Of a stretch of 64,000 bases of DNA, positions 49,749 to 59,302 are shown piece after piece. The stretch comes from Paracoccus denitrificans (GTDB lineage: Bacteria > Pseudomonadota > Alphaproteobacteria > Rhodobacterales > Rhodobacteraceae), in contig VAFL01000004.1 of NCBI GenBank assembly GCA_005768755.1, positions 216,652 through 280,651 of the forward strand, read 5' to 3'. Every line of letters starts with the position of its first letter. Position 1 is the stretch's first letter. The notes under the pieces are model-generated. The model saw nothing but the letters and a program-made list of their open reading frames with translations. It did not search any database and was not told the origin of the DNA. The translations under genes were made by a program, and so were the position numbers.

Positions 49749-50274
49749 GCCGCTGATGCTGATCCCGCCACTGGTCTTTCTGGGGCTGGCGCTGCTGTTT
49801 TTGTGGGGCATGGGGCGCGAAGATCCCGACGGGCTTCCGTCGACCTTCATCGGGCGCGAGGCGCCAAACCTGCCCGAGACGCCGCTGGCCGACAATACGC
49901 TTCTGACGGATGAGATGCTGCGCCAGCCCGGCGTCAAGCTGGTGAATTTCTGGGCCAGCTGGTGCCCGCCCTGCCGTGCCGAACATCCCACGCTGACCGA
50001 ACTGTCGGCCCGCCTGCCGGTCTACGGTGTCGATCTGAAGGATAATGAGGCAGACGCGCTGCGCTTTCTGGCCGAAGACGGCAACCCCTTCGCCGCCATC
50101 GCCGCCGACCCGCGGGGCCGCACGGCGATTGACTGGGGCGTGACAGCGCCGCCCGAAACCTTCATCATCGACGGTGACGGCAAGATTCTTTACCGCCATG
50201 CCGGCCCGCTGGTGCGCGAGGATTACACGGGCCGTTTCCTGCCCGAATTGGAAAAGGCATTGGCTGCGGAGTAA
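49738..50274 (+). CDS. ccmG: thiol:disulfide interchange protein CcmG/DsbE
   Basis: 178 residues from ATG 49738, which lies inside ccmD with AGGAGGGG upstream. An N-terminal anchor helix (LMLIPPLVFLGLALLFLWGM) holds a periplasmic thioredoxin domain with active site WCPPC (Cys76, Cys79). It keeps apocytochrome c haem-binding cysteines reduced. The family Pro loop WGVTAPPETFIIDGDG is intact. The other maturation genes (ccmE, ccmF, ccmH) are not in the window. Confidence 0.95.
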   Translation: MRVKPLMLIPPLVFLGLALLFLWGMGREDPDGLPSTFIGREAPNLPETPLADNTLLTDEMLRQPGVKLVNFWASWCPPCRAEHPTLTELSARLPVYGVDLKDNEADALRFLAEDGNPFAAIAADPRGRTAIDWGVTAPPETFIIDGDGKILYRHAGPLVREDYTGRFLPELEKALAAE

Positions 50275-50466
50275 GACGCCCCGGTCCTGCGCCTGCTTGG
50301 CACCGCGATCCCTGAACAGGTTGACCCGGCTTATGGCGCTGAGGTGACCGTTGAACTGGGCATTCAATTTCCCTTGGCGGGAGGAGTGGCAGGAGAACCG
50401 CGCTCGGATCGAGCCCGCGCAGCGGTTCGGCCGGGTGATTCCGGTCTATCAGCAGACCTGAGGACG
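50275..50466. other. 192-base spacer with a possible small frame
   Basis: Lies between ccmG (plus) and the convergent cupin gene (minus). On the plus strand a TTG at about 50352, with GAGGTGA just upstream, opens a frame of about 36 codons that reads NWAFNFPWREEWQENRAR and ends at about 50462. The text looks protein-like, but the start is weak and no family is recognised. It may be a tiny gene or the remains of one. No terminator hairpin was seen. Confidence 0.25.
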
Positions 50467-50817
50467 CTATTCCAGATCGTCCTGAATCCAGACCGGGCTG
50501 TGATGGACGTCGACGGTCCGCAGCCGGCCCGGGCCGAGATTCCAGAACTTGTGCGGCACATTCGGCGGCCCGATCAGCACATCTCCCGCTACTGCGTCGA
50601 TCACCTGATCGCCGACCTGATAGCGCCCATTGCCGTCCACGACGATGAACGTCTCGGCATAAGGGTGGGTGTGCAGGACCGGGCCCTTGCCGATTTCGTC
50701 TGTCTCATAGAAAACCAGCGTGATCTCGGTCCCCATCCGTTCGCCCGTCAGGCTGCCGCGCCATGTGTCGGGGAAGCGTTCCCATTCGGATTGGGTGAAT
50801 TTCTGGGTTTTTATCAT
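50467..50817 (-). CDS. cupin domain protein
   Basis: 116 residues from ATG 50817 after GAGGGGAAC. A single small cupin barrel. The metal-binding first motif reads GPVLHTHPYAETFIVVDG with His49, His51 and Glu55, and the second motif PPNVPHKFWN supplies His89. Substrate unknown. It follows the secreted propeller-like gene by 55 bases on the same strand, so the two are probably one operon. Confidence 0.9.
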   Translation of the reverse strand: MIKTQKFTQSEWERFPDTWRGSLTGERMGTEITLVFYETDEIGKGPVLHTHPYAETFIVVDGNGRYQVGDQVIDAVAGDVLIGPPNVPHKFWNLGPGRLRTVDVHHSPVWIQDDLE

Positions 50818-50872
50818 CTTGTTCCCCTCTGGGATCGGGCGTGCCGGTTCGTGGCACGCCCGGCCTGAGGGT

Positions 50873-51808
50873 TTAGTCTTCCAGCTTTGCCTCCAGCACA
50901 TAAAGCGTGCTTTCGTCATCCTCTGGCATGAAATAACCACGCAGGCCCGTTTCCGTCGCCTCCATATAAGCGGGATTATGTGGCATATCCAAACCGCTTT
51001 CGGTCCAGACTGGTATCGGCGTGGCATGTACCGCGCGGTTCTGGGCCAGATCAACCAGATCGACGCCGCCGAGACGGAATTTCTGCTCGCCCATCGTGTA
51101 TTCGGCCACGCCATTGCACAAGGCCATACCGGGAATGGCAAGCTGGCAGTCCTGATAGTCGATATAGGCTGCAGGGTTCGCCACCATCAGATCCTCTCGC
51201 GGGGTGTCGGCGTTGCTGACGCTGCCATCCTTGGCAAGGTCGAACGCGTAGAAGCGGCGCGAGCCCCAGCTGACCGCATGCAGCTTGCTGGTTGACACGT
51301 CGTGCAGAATTCCGCCGATGTGATCGGGATAGCGGAACACCTCCTCTGCCTTCATTGTCTTGGGGTTCACCTTGTAGACGATCGAGTTGGAGTTCGGTCG
51401 GTACTCAGCGACTGGGACCCAGATAAACTCGCCGTCATAGTCGATGCCGCCGGGGTGGTAGATGTCACCTTCGCCCAGCACGACCTGATCAAGCAACTCA
51501 CCATCAGGCGACATCTTGAACAGATGACCTTTGCCCTTGCCGGCGGTGCGGTCCATGCCGCCCTGAGGCGTGTCGAATTTTTCGGTCGGCTCAATGATCT
51601 CGACAGAGGAGACGAAGATTTCGTCACCGATGCGGGTCATGCCTTGCGGGTGAAACGTGGGGAAATTGACCTTGGTCTTCGATGCCATTTCCCATTTTGT
51701 GCTGCGATTGGTCTTGGTGAAGGCATCCACCAGCGCCTGATCGGCAAAGGCAGGAAGGGCCAGCGAAACGCCCAACAGAATAACCGAGATTCGATAACGG
51801 AACTGCAT
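50873..51808 (-). CDS. secreted beta-propeller-like protein, DUF6454-like
   Basis: 311 residues with a signal peptide (ISVILLGVSLALPAFA, cleavage before DQALV) and a strong AGGAGGATG site. The body has repeated blade-like segments (GMTRIGDEIFVSS; GGIDYDGEFIWVPVAEYRP; GGILHDVSTSKLHAVSWG), reminiscent of SMP-30 or glutaminyl cyclase-like propellers. I believe this corresponds to DUF6454, unverified. Probable periplasmic sugar-acid or lactone handling is a guess only. First gene of the pair with the cupin. Confidence 0.75.
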   Translation of the reverse strand: MQFRYRISVILLGVSLALPAFADQALVDAFTKTNRSTKWEMASKTKVNFPTFHPQGMTRIGDEIFVSSVEIIEPTEKFDTPQGGMDRTAGKGKGHLFKMSPDGELLDQVVLGEGDIYHPGGIDYDGEFIWVPVAEYRPNSNSIVYKVNPKTMKAEEVFRYPDHIGGILHDVSTSKLHAVSWGSRRFYAFDLAKDGSVSNADTPREDLMVANPAAYIDYQDCQLAIPGMALCNGVAEYTMGEQKFRLGGVDLVDLAQNRAVHATPIPVWTESGLDMPHNPAYMEATETGLRGYFMPEDDESTLYVLEAKLED

Positions 51809-51901
51809 TTCATCCTCCTGGAATCAGTTAGCGGCGCAATCCACCACAAAGCTGTGACGGACTGTTGACGCGAAGATGTCACTGCAATGACTTCTCAGGA
51901 T

Positions 51902-54286
51902 CTAGAACGGCACATCATCCGCTGCACCGACAGGCTGCACATAGCCTGCCTTGACGTTCTTGAAGCCCGCTTCGAACTGGATGGTCAGGGTGTCTTCGGC
52001 CAGACCCATCACCGTGCCTTCGCCGAATTTCGGGTGGGTCACACGGTCGCCGACGCTGAAACCCACGGCTTCGGCGTCGATGACGACAGCGGCGGGCGTC
52101 CGGGGTTTGGCGCGTTGATCGCCGCGTTCGGCCATCCGCTTCCAGCCGGGCGAGTTATAGACATCGGCATTTGCCGCCCGTGCCTGCATTCCGGCCCCGA
52201 AATCGGTGCCCGCCATGACCGCAGCACCGCCATAGCCCTGTCCGTAAAGGCCGGGCGCTGTCAGCACCTCGACGTGCTCATCGGGCAGTTCGTCGATGAA
52301 GCGCGAGGGCAGGGACGACTGCCATTGCCCATACATCCGCCGGTTGCCGGCAAAACTGATCGTGGCCAGCTTTTCGGCGCGGGTCAGGCCGACATAGGCA
52401 AGGCGGCGTTCCTCCTCCAGGCCCTTCATCCCGGATTCGTCCATGCTGCGCTGGCTGGGGAATAGCCCGTCCTCCCAACCCGGCAGGAAGACGATGGGAT
52501 ATTCCAGACCCTTCGCGCCATGCAGCGTCATGATGCTGACCGCGTCCTGCGCCTCGTCATTGTCGCGGTCCATGACCAGGGCAACGTGTTCCAGAAAGCC
52601 CTGCAGATTGTCGAACTCCTCCAGCGCCTTCACGAGTTCCTTGAGGTTTTCCAGCCGGCCCGGCGCATCGGGCGATTTGTCGTTCTGCCACATGGCGGTA
52701 TAGCCGGTCTCGTCCAGAATCCGCTCGGCCAGTTCGACATGGTTCACGGTGCTGTGCAGGGCATCGGCGTGGAACCGGCCCATCGCGTTGACGAATTCGC
52801 GCAGGTTCGCCGCCCCCTTGCCCCCAAGCAGCCCGTTCGCAATCACTGACTGCGCGCCGATCAGCAGCGGTTCCCCAAGATCCCGCGCCTCTTTCTGGAT
52901 GGTCTGTAGGGCCTTGTCGCCAAGCCCGCGTTTCGGCGTATTCACAACGCGTTCGAAGGCCAGGTCGTCGGTGGGGCCAACCGCCAGCCGGAAATAGGCC
53001 ATCGCATCGCGGATTTCCTGCCGTTCGTAAAAGCGGGGGCCGCCGATGACGCGGTAAGGCAGGCCGATGGTCAGGAAACGGTCCTCAAACGCGCGCATCT
53101 GATGCGATGCACGCACCAGAATGGCCACATCGTTCAGGTCATGCTTGCCGACGCTGCGCCGCGTGCCGGAATGAAAATCCTCGATTTCCTCGCCGATCCA
53201 GCGCGCCTCGGCTTCCGAGTCCCAGTGCCCGATCAGCCGGACCTGCAGCCCGTCTGCACTGTCGGTCCAAAGCGTCTTTCCCAGCCGCCCCTTGTTTGCC
53301 GTGATCAGCCCGGACGCTGCCCCGAGTATCTGCGGGGTAGAGCGATAATTCTGTTCCAGCCGGATCACCTGCGCGCCGGGAAAATCCTTTTCGAACCGCA
53401 GGATGTTGCCCACTTCTGCACCACGCCAGCCATAGATCGACTGGTCGTCATCGCCGACGCAACAGATATTGCGATGAGCCTGCGCGAGCAGCCTCAGCCA
53501 CAGATATTGCGCAACGTTCGTGTCCTGATACTCGTCCACCAGAATATAGCGAAAACGGTTCTGCCACTGCGCCAGAATATCCGGATGCGCCTGGAACAGC
53601 GTCACGCAATGCAGCAGCAGATCGCCGAAATCGACCGCGTTCAGCGCCAGCAGACGTTCCTGATAGGCGCGGTACAGCTTGACGCCCTTACCGTCATAGG
53701 CCGCGCCCTCGTTCTGGGCGACCTTGTCGGGCGTCAGCGCGCGGTTCTTCCAGCCGTCGATCATTCCGGCCAACTGCCGGGCAGGCCACCGCTTTTCGTC
53801 GATATTCTCGGCCGAGATCAACTGCTTCAGCAGGCGCAACTGATCGTCAGTGTCCAGAATTGTGAATGTGGGCTTCAGGTGGAGATTGCCGGCGCCGATC
53901 AACTCGGCATGGCGGCGCAGGATCTTGACGCTGACGCTGTGAAAGGTGCCCAGCCACGGCATGCCTTCGATCGCGTCACCCAGCAACCGCCCGATGCGGT
54001 CGCGCATCTCGCGCGCGGCCTTGTTCGTGAAAGTCACGGCAAGGATCTGGCCCGGAAACGCCCGGCCGGTCGCGATCAGATGGGCGATTCGCGTCGTCAG
54101 CGCGCGCGTCTTGCCGGTGCCGGCGCCCGCCAGCATCAGCACCGGGCCATCCAGCGCCTCGACCGCCTGACGTTGCGCATCGTTCAGCCCGTCCAGATAG
54201 GGCGGGGGGCCGGCAGGCACACCCATGGCGCGCTGTGACAGGCTCAGCTTGCGTTCGGCAGCTTCGAAGGGATCGTCATCCATCAT
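51902..54286 (-). CDS. uvrD: ATP-dependent DNA helicase UvrD/PcrA
   Basis: 794 residues. Superfamily 1A 3'-5' helicase of nucleotide-excision and mismatch repair. Motif I is AGAGTGKT (residues 53-60), motif II YILVDEYQDTN, motif III CCVGDDDQSIYGWRGAE, motif IV IRLEQNYRS, motif V MTLHGAKGLEYPIVFLPGWE and motif VI AYVGLTRAEKLATIS. The C-terminal end carries the RNA-polymerase-interacting Tudor-like segment (VGDRVTHPKFGEGTVMG). Starts at 54286 and 54283 are equivalent. Confidence 0.96.
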   Translation of the reverse strand: MMDDDPFEAAERKLSLSQRAMGVPAGPPPYLDGLNDAQRQAVEALDGPVLMLAGAGTGKTRALTTRIAHLIATGRAFPGQILAVTFTNKAAREMRDRIGRLLGDAIEGMPWLGTFHSVSVKILRRHAELIGAGNLHLKPTFTILDTDDQLRLLKQLISAENIDEKRWPARQLAGMIDGWKNRALTPDKVAQNEGAAYDGKGVKLYRAYQERLLALNAVDFGDLLLHCVTLFQAHPDILAQWQNRFRYILVDEYQDTNVAQYLWLRLLAQAHRNICCVGDDDQSIYGWRGAEVGNILRFEKDFPGAQVIRLEQNYRSTPQILGAASGLITANKGRLGKTLWTDSADGLQVRLIGHWDSEAEARWIGEEIEDFHSGTRRSVGKHDLNDVAILVRASHQMRAFEDRFLTIGLPYRVIGGPRFYERQEIRDAMAYFRLAVGPTDDLAFERVVNTPKRGLGDKALQTIQKEARDLGEPLLIGAQSVIANGLLGGKGAANLREFVNAMGRFHADALHSTVNHVELAERILDETGYTAMWQNDKSPDAPGRLENLKELVKALEEFDNLQGFLEHVALVMDRDNDEAQDAVSIMTLHGAKGLEYPIVFLPGWEDGLFPSQRSMDESGMKGLEEERRLAYVGLTRAEKLATISFAGNRRMYGQWQSSLPSRFIDELPDEHVEVLTAPGLYGQGYGGAAVMAGTDFGAGMQARAANADVYNSPGWKRMAERGDQRAKPRTPAAVVIDAEAVGFSVGDRVTHPKFGEGTVMGLAEDTLTIQFEAGFKNVKAGYVQPVGAADDVPF

Positions 54287-54417
54287 GGCGCGACAATAGC
54301 GAAAGGAGGCGCGCAGGGGAAGATCATGTTCACCATATGTTCAGGATCATTGCGCGAATTCCGCCATCGCTGGACACAAGCGTGCTTGACCGCCCGACAG
54401 TATGATAGGAGCAATTC

Positions 54418-55371
54418 TTGGGTCTTCTTTTATCAGCCAGACGGGTCACGATGGAATTTTTCCGGAACGTTTATGGCACGGGTATCGCGGTCCCGTTGAT
54501 GCTGTGTGCGAATACCGTGTTTGCGCAGGATGTGGCGCATGGGGTCGGGGCATGCGGACAGCCCATCGCGTTGAACAGCCAGCCCATGACGCTGAACGCC
54601 AAACCGACCGAGATTTCGGGCGGTCTTGTCGAATTGCGCCGGAATGAACCACGGTACGTGGAGCTGACCATTGCCGAACAGATGCCGATCACGCTGGCCA
54701 CCATGACCAGTGAACGGGACATGACGCTGATCCTGTTTGACGCCAAGGGCGAGGTTGTGGGTGCCGATGACGATAGCGGCGCCGATTCAAATGCGCAGCT
54801 GATCGCAATGCTGGAGCCGGGGGTCTATTGTGCGCAGATCGCGGCCTATGGAAGCCTTGAGGCTTCGTCTCTGGTCGTGCCGTTTTCCGTCAGCGCCGCA
54901 CCGCCCGCCGATGCCTGCATCGTGAACGCGACCGAAACGCTTGATCTGACGTATGATAGCGACGAAATCATCACGACCGGCGTTCTGGCCGGGCCGGTGA
55001 ATTTCGGCCTTCGTCTGGCTGCCGGCGCGCGCGTCAGCATCGCCGCGCGCAGCCCGATGTTCGATACTGTGCTGACACTTCAGGACCAGTACGGACGCGA
55101 GGTCGCCAGTGACGACGATGGCGGCGGCGACACCAACAGCCTGCTGGAGGTTGGTGGCAGCAACCAGCAATCAGACTATTGCGTTACCCTGTCATCACTG
55201 GATGAGGAGCGTGGCGTCTATTCGCTGTCATTTTCGCCGGAAGTCGCGCGCCCCACGACGCCCGAAAACCAGCAACAATTCGAAGCGGAACAGGACGCTG
55301 CGGCCAACGCAGCGGCTGCCGCGAACGAAGTCGAAGACGCCACCGGCAACGCCGAGGCAGCAACGCAATAA
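54418..55371 (+). CDS. secreted protein with two tandem PPC-like domains
   Basis: 317 residues from TTG 54418, which has AGGAG six bases upstream; ATG 54451 is the alternative and gives a compact signal peptide (AVPLMLCANTVFA). Two similar beta domains follow, with matching cores: MTLILFDAKGEVVGADDDSG in the first and DTVLTLQDQYGREVASDDDG in the second. Each has a pair of Cys further on. They resemble bacterial pre-peptidase C-terminal (PPC) domains, which are binding or calcium modules. The C-terminal 40 residues are Ala/Glu/Asn-rich. No catalytic domain is present, so a binding role is more likely than an enzyme. Confidence 0.7.
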   Translation: MGLLLSARRVTMEFFRNVYGTGIAVPLMLCANTVFAQDVAHGVGACGQPIALNSQPMTLNAKPTEISGGLVELRRNEPRYVELTIAEQMPITLATMTSERDMTLILFDAKGEVVGADDDSGADSNAQLIAMLEPGVYCAQIAAYGSLEASSLVVPFSVSAAPPADACIVNATETLDLTYDSDEIITTGVLAGPVNFGLRLAAGARVSIAARSPMFDTVLTLQDQYGREVASDDDGGGDTNSLLEVGGSNQQSDYCVTLSSLDEERGVYSLSFSPEVARPTTPENQQQFEAEQDAAANAAAAANEVEDATGNAEAATQ

Positions 55372-55397
55372 ACGAAATGCGTCCCGACGATGTCGAA

Positions 55398-56375
55398 CTA
55401 GCCGCGATGCAGCAGGCTGGCGAATGTGGTCGGATCCAGGCTGTCCTGTGCGAAGGTCGGCCCGTTCACCAGCATGCTGACCGCATCGTGGCTGTGCAGC
55501 GATTCCTGATGGCTGGCGATGACGCGGAAATCGCTGACGCGCGGCTCTGCGATCAGTTGCTCGGCGAAGCTGCGCACGGCATCTTCGACGAAGATCGGGT
55601 TGGACGCGTTCAATTCCGCAAATGCCTGTTCGTCCTCGCGCTTGACCATGACCTGCGTTTCGGTCGGCACGGCCCGGCGGCACAGTTCGATCATATCCTC
55701 GAACCACAGGCGGTCATGGCCCGTCATTTCGACCGAAATGCGTGCGACCGACCGCTGCGAATGCGGGGTTGCCAATCGCCCCCGGCTTTCGCGGGCATGT
55801 TCGGACAGTTCCAGCGAACAGGGGCAGGTCGAAGAATAGACGTAATCGACATGCATGATGCGCCGCCGCTGTCCCTTATGTTCGATCAGTTCCAGTGCGA
55901 TATCGTAATATTGCCAGCCCGACAGCCCGGAACGCAGCGAATCCACCTTTGTTGGATAGGAAAACCGCATCTGGATGCGGGCATCCATGCTGTCCAGGTC
56001 ATCCTTGTAGTCATCAAGTGCCGCCTGCAACACGTCAAGACTGAAGGCCTTGTCGGCATGGGCATAGAAGCTGCGCATGATCCGCGACATGTTGATGCCC
56101 TTGCGATCCGCTTCCAGACTGACAGTGCCGGTGACACTGGTCTCCAGCGTGATCTCGCCCCCGTCGCGGGTCTGATAGCGGATGGGCAGGCGAAAATTGG
56201 AAATCCCGACATGCTGGATCAGGACGTTCGCGCCGACGATCAGGCTGGCCGGACCGTTCTGCAGGTCGGGCAGGCTGGCCTTGTATTGCGGATCAACGCG
56301 AAAATCCGCGTCATATTCGCGGGAAAGCGCAGGATAAACGGTCGGCGGACGCGGCGTGTTCACGGTCGGCTCCAT
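55398..56375 (-). CDS. folE2: GTP cyclohydrolase FolE2 (type IB)
   Basis: 325 residues. It converts GTP to dihydroneopterin triphosphate for folate (and queuosine) synthesis using various metals, replacing zinc-dependent FolE. The active-site segment is STCPCSLELSEHARESRG, with the catalytic Cys and the metal-binding Glu/His. AVPTETQVMVKREDEQ and SHDAVSMLVNG are further family blocks. In other bacteria folE2 is often zinc-starvation induced; no clear Zur site was seen in the 98 bases before it. Confidence 0.96.
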   Translation of the reverse strand: MEPTVNTPRPPTVYPALSREYDADFRVDPQYKASLPDLQNGPASLIVGANVLIQHVGISNFRLPIRYQTRDGGEITLETSVTGTVSLEADRKGINMSRIMRSFYAHADKAFSLDVLQAALDDYKDDLDSMDARIQMRFSYPTKVDSLRSGLSGWQYYDIALELIEHKGQRRRIMHVDYVYSSTCPCSLELSEHARESRGRLATPHSQRSVARISVEMTGHDRLWFEDMIELCRRAVPTETQVMVKREDEQAFAELNASNPIFVEDAVRSFAEQLIAEPRVSDFRVIASHQESLHSHDAVSMLVNGPTFAQDSLDPTTFASLLHRG

Positions 56376-56473
56376 GGCTGTTCGCGGCTTGGATATATGA
56401 TGAATTCCGCCAGATCCAACGAGTTTCGGCGCGAAAGGGACAGATTGCCGCCCATCGCGCCGGGATTGGCCGT

Positions 56474-57649
56474 TTATTCCAGCGCCTGGCGCAGATCGGC
56501 GATCAGGTCTGCGGGATGCTCCAGTCCGACAGACAGCCGGATCAGGCCGGGGGTGATCCCAAGGGCGAGCCGGTCCTCTTCGCTCAGTCGCTGGTGCGTC
56601 GTGGTGGTCGGATGGGTCACGATCGACTTTGCGTCGCCCAGATTGTTGGAGATCAGGATGAGTTCCAGCCGGTTCAGCACCTGAAATGCCGCGTCGCGGC
56701 CGCCCAGGATTTCCATCGCGATCATGGTTCCGCCGGACTCCATCTGGGACATGGCCAGATCATGCTGGGGATGATCCGGCAGTCCGGGATAGATCAGCTT
56801 CGACAGTTTCGGATGGCCATGGAGAGTTTTGGCGATCATCGCGGCGCTGTCGGCCATCGCACGAACACGCAGGTCCATCGTCGTCAGCCCCGTCAGCATC
56901 AGCCAGGAATTGAACGGGCTGATCGCGCCTCCAGAGTGTTTCAGGTAAGGCTCTGCCACCTCGCGAACGAACTGACGTGTGCCGCAGATCACGCCGCCAA
57001 GCGCGCGCCCGGCACCGTCGATATGCTTTGTCGTCGAATAGATGACGACATCGGCCCCCTGTTCGACGGCGCGCGAAAACACCGGCGTGGCAAAGACGTT
57101 ATCGACCATCACCAATGCGCCGACCGCGTGGGCTATTTCCGCCACGGCGGCGATGTCGACAACTTCCAGCGTCGGGTTGGAAACGGATTCGAAGAACACG
57201 GCGACTGTGCCGTCACGCACGGCGGCGCGCCACTGATCCAGATCGGTGCCGTCCACCAGCGTGACCTCGACCCCGAAACGCTTCAGCACGTCGAAAATAT
57301 ACAGGTTCGAACCGAACAGCGCGCGGGCGGCGACGACATGGCTGCCCTGCCGGCAGACAGCCATCAGCGCGCCGTTCACCGCGGCCATGCCCGATGTGGT
57401 GGCAAACGCGTCCTCGGTTCCTTCAAGGGCTGCGATCCGATCTTCAAACATGCGGTTCGTCGGATTGCCGTAACGGGCATAGATGAATTCATCCTCACCC
57501 ACCTTCTCAAACCGCGCCTGCGCTTGCTCGGCGGTATCGTAGGCGAAGCCCTGCGTCATGAACATCGCCTCGGCCATCTCGCCATATTGGCTGCGACGGG
57601 TGCCGGCGTGGACGGCAAGGCTGCGCTTGTGCAGGTTGCGTTCGTTCAT
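56474..57649 (-). CDS. metZ: O-succinylhomoserine sulfhydrylase
   Basis: 391 residues from ATG 57649 after AGAGGC; an upstream in-frame start at 57703 is not family-like. A PLP enzyme of the Cys/Met metabolism fold, making homocysteine from O-succinylhomoserine and sulfide. The internal aldimine Lys208 sits in IYSTTKHIDGAGRALGG; the substrate region is YARYGNPTNRMFEDR. It could act on O-acetylhomoserine too. No SAM-II or SAM/SAH riboswitch pattern is recognisable upstream. Confidence 0.93.
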   Translation of the reverse strand: MNERNLHKRSLAVHAGTRRSQYGEMAEAMFMTQGFAYDTAEQAQARFEKVGEDEFIYARYGNPTNRMFEDRIAALEGTEDAFATTSGMAAVNGALMAVCRQGSHVVAARALFGSNLYIFDVLKRFGVEVTLVDGTDLDQWRAAVRDGTVAVFFESVSNPTLEVVDIAAVAEIAHAVGALVMVDNVFATPVFSRAVEQGADVVIYSTTKHIDGAGRALGGVICGTRQFVREVAEPYLKHSGGAISPFNSWLMLTGLTTMDLRVRAMADSAAMIAKTLHGHPKLSKLIYPGLPDHPQHDLAMSQMESGGTMIAMEILGGRDAAFQVLNRLELILISNNLGDAKSIVTHPTTTTHQRLSEEDRLALGITPGLIRLSVGLEHPADLIADLRQALE

Positions 57650-57830
57650 GATAAGCCTCTTTTGTTGCAGGATCGCGTTACTCCCGTGTTCGCGCGATGG
57701 CAAGGATTTGACGGTGATTGCGACTGATCGCGCCTGCTTCGTCTGTCATGTGACTGTAAGGGGATGGTCACGTGGCTGTCGTGCTGGGGCGTTATCTGGC
57801 GGGCGACGCAAACCGACTTCGAGTTCTGCC
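57650..57830. promoter_or_regulatory. divergent region, metZ / alpha-beta hydrolase
   Basis: 181 bases with no gene. It should hold the metZ promoter on the minus strand and one for the hydrolase on the plus strand. I looked for SAM riboswitch cores and found no convincing match. No other clear operator. Confidence 0.35.
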
Positions 57831-58733
57831 ATGGCCATTGTTCCGTTCAATGCCGGTCAACCGTTACCTGCTGAATTGATGCCGCGTGCCGCCAGCCTTG
57901 CTGCTGGTGCACCAGTGGTGGTGATGATCCACGGCTATCGTTACTGTCCGGCAACACCTGCTTGCGACCCTCATCGCCACATCCTGGCCCTGAAGCCGGA
58001 TCTGCCGGCGTCGGGAAGGTCGCGGTCCTGGCCGGGCGCGCTTGGTTTTACTGCGGATGGTTCCGAAGGCCTGGCCCTGACGTTCGGATGGTCCGCACGT
58101 GGTCGGCTTCACGCCGCATATCGGCGCGCCGGCAGCGTCGGACAAGACCTGTCAGCGATGATTGCCAGTCTGTCCGAGGCCGCGGAAAGACCGGTCCATG
58201 TGATCGCGCATTCACTGGGTGCGCGCGTGGCGCTGCAGGCGCTTGCTCATGCTGCGCCGGGCAGCATTGGCCGGGTGATCCTGATGGCCGCCGCAGAACT
58301 GCGGGGCCCGGCTGAAGCCGCGGCGGACAGCCCCGCAGGGCGCAGGGCCGAGATCATAAACGTGACATCGCGCGAGAACGATCTGTTCGATTTCGCGATG
58401 GAAATCCTGGTCGGGCGCGCGCGTCGCCCGGCGCTTGGCTTCGGGCTGCGTCAGCCGCGTCGCAACTGGCTGGATCTGCAGATAGATGCGGCCGCGACAC
58501 GCAGCGGACTGGCCGGACTGGGATTTCACATCGGAAGCGATGTTGCGCGGGCCTGCCACTGGTCGCCCTATCTGCGCGACGGGTTGTTCGATTTCTACCG
58601 CGTGGCACTGGCCCAGCCCTGGGCGTTGCCGCTGGACCTGTTGCGTGACCACCTGCCGGCCGTGCAGGCGCCACGTTGGTCGCGCCTGCTTCAGCCGCCG
58701 CGCCTGGTTCAGTCTTCCTTTTCCAAGGCATAG
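57831..58733 (+). CDS. alpha/beta fold hydrolase
   Basis: 300 residues from ATG 57831; the ribosome-binding site is weak and longer frames exist. The fold is shown by APVVVMIHGYRYCP (strand and oxyanion region) and VHVIAHSLGARVALQAL, whose AHSLG is the nucleophile elbow with Ser. A later acidic/His part is in TSRENDLFDF and FHIGSD. It may be an esterase or thioesterase; substrate unknown. Its end overlaps the convergent ispZ gene by 25 bases. Confidence 0.75.
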   Translation: MAIVPFNAGQPLPAELMPRAASLAAGAPVVVMIHGYRYCPATPACDPHRHILALKPDLPASGRSRSWPGALGFTADGSEGLALTFGWSARGRLHAAYRRAGSVGQDLSAMIASLSEAAERPVHVIAHSLGARVALQALAHAAPGSIGRVILMAAAELRGPAEAAADSPAGRRAEIINVTSRENDLFDFAMEILVGRARRPALGFGLRQPRRNWLDLQIDAAATRSGLAGLGFHIGSDVARACHWSPYLRDGLFDFYRVALAQPWALPLDLLRDHLPAVQAPRWSRLLQPPRLVQSSFSKA

Positions 58734-59302
58734 GCCGAAAACAGCCGCGCATTCCCCATGAAAAAAGCGAACATGATGATCGGCAAGCCGAACGTCTTGA
58801 AGTTCACCCAGGCTGTATCGGACATGTTGCGCCACACCAGTTCGTTGGCGATGGCGAGACCTGCGAACAGCAGCACCATACGGAAGGTCAGCTTCATCCA
58901 GCCTTCATGCTGCATGGGCAGTGCCTCGCCCATCACCAGCTCCAGCCAGTTTTTGCGCAGGACAAGACCAAGGGCCAGCAGACCGGCGAAGGTCGCATAG
59001 ATTATGGTGACCTTCATCTTCAGAAAGCGCTCGTCGTTCAGCCATATGGTCAGCCCGCCGAAGACAACGACCAATGCCAGCGTCAGAAGCTGCATTGCAG
59101 AAATTCTGCCGGTCAGCCGCCATAGCGCGAAAGTTGTCAGCACCAGCACCGGAATGAAGATCATCGTCGCGACGATGAATCCGTTATATGCTGTGCCCCC
59201 GAGCGTTATTGTGCGATCCCGCAAGACCATGAAGACGGCGAAGAACAGGATCAGCGGGCCGTATTCCAGTGCGGGTTTGACCCAGGGTTTGACTTCTTTC
59301 AT
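58709..59302 (-). CDS. inner membrane septation protein IspZ/YciB family
   Basis: 197 residues, about five helices. Family pattern: KPALEYGPLILFFAVFMVL near the N-terminus, KVTIIYATFAGLLALGLVL in the middle and ELVWRNMSDTAWVNFKTFG near the end. YciB acts in cell-envelope synthesis and division in enterobacteria; the role here is inferred from that. GAAGGAGACG precedes the ATG. It is downstream of the DUF1223 gene on the same strand. Confidence 0.92.
   Translation of the reverse strand: MKEVKPWVKPALEYGPLILFFAVFMVLRDRTITLGGTAYNGFIVATMIFIPVLVLTTFALWRLTGRISAMQLLTLALVVVFGGLTIWLNDERFLKMKVTIIYATFAGLLALGLVLRKNWLELVMGEALPMQHEGWMKLTFRMVLLFAGLAIANELVWRNMSDTAWVNFKTFGLPIIMFAFFMGNARLFSAYALEKED

Noticed and set aside
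57650..57770. SAM riboswitch before metZ
   Set aside because: metZ in alphaproteobacteria is often SAM-II controlled, so I read the leader for the SAM-II and SAM/SAH cores, but the conserved segments are not there.
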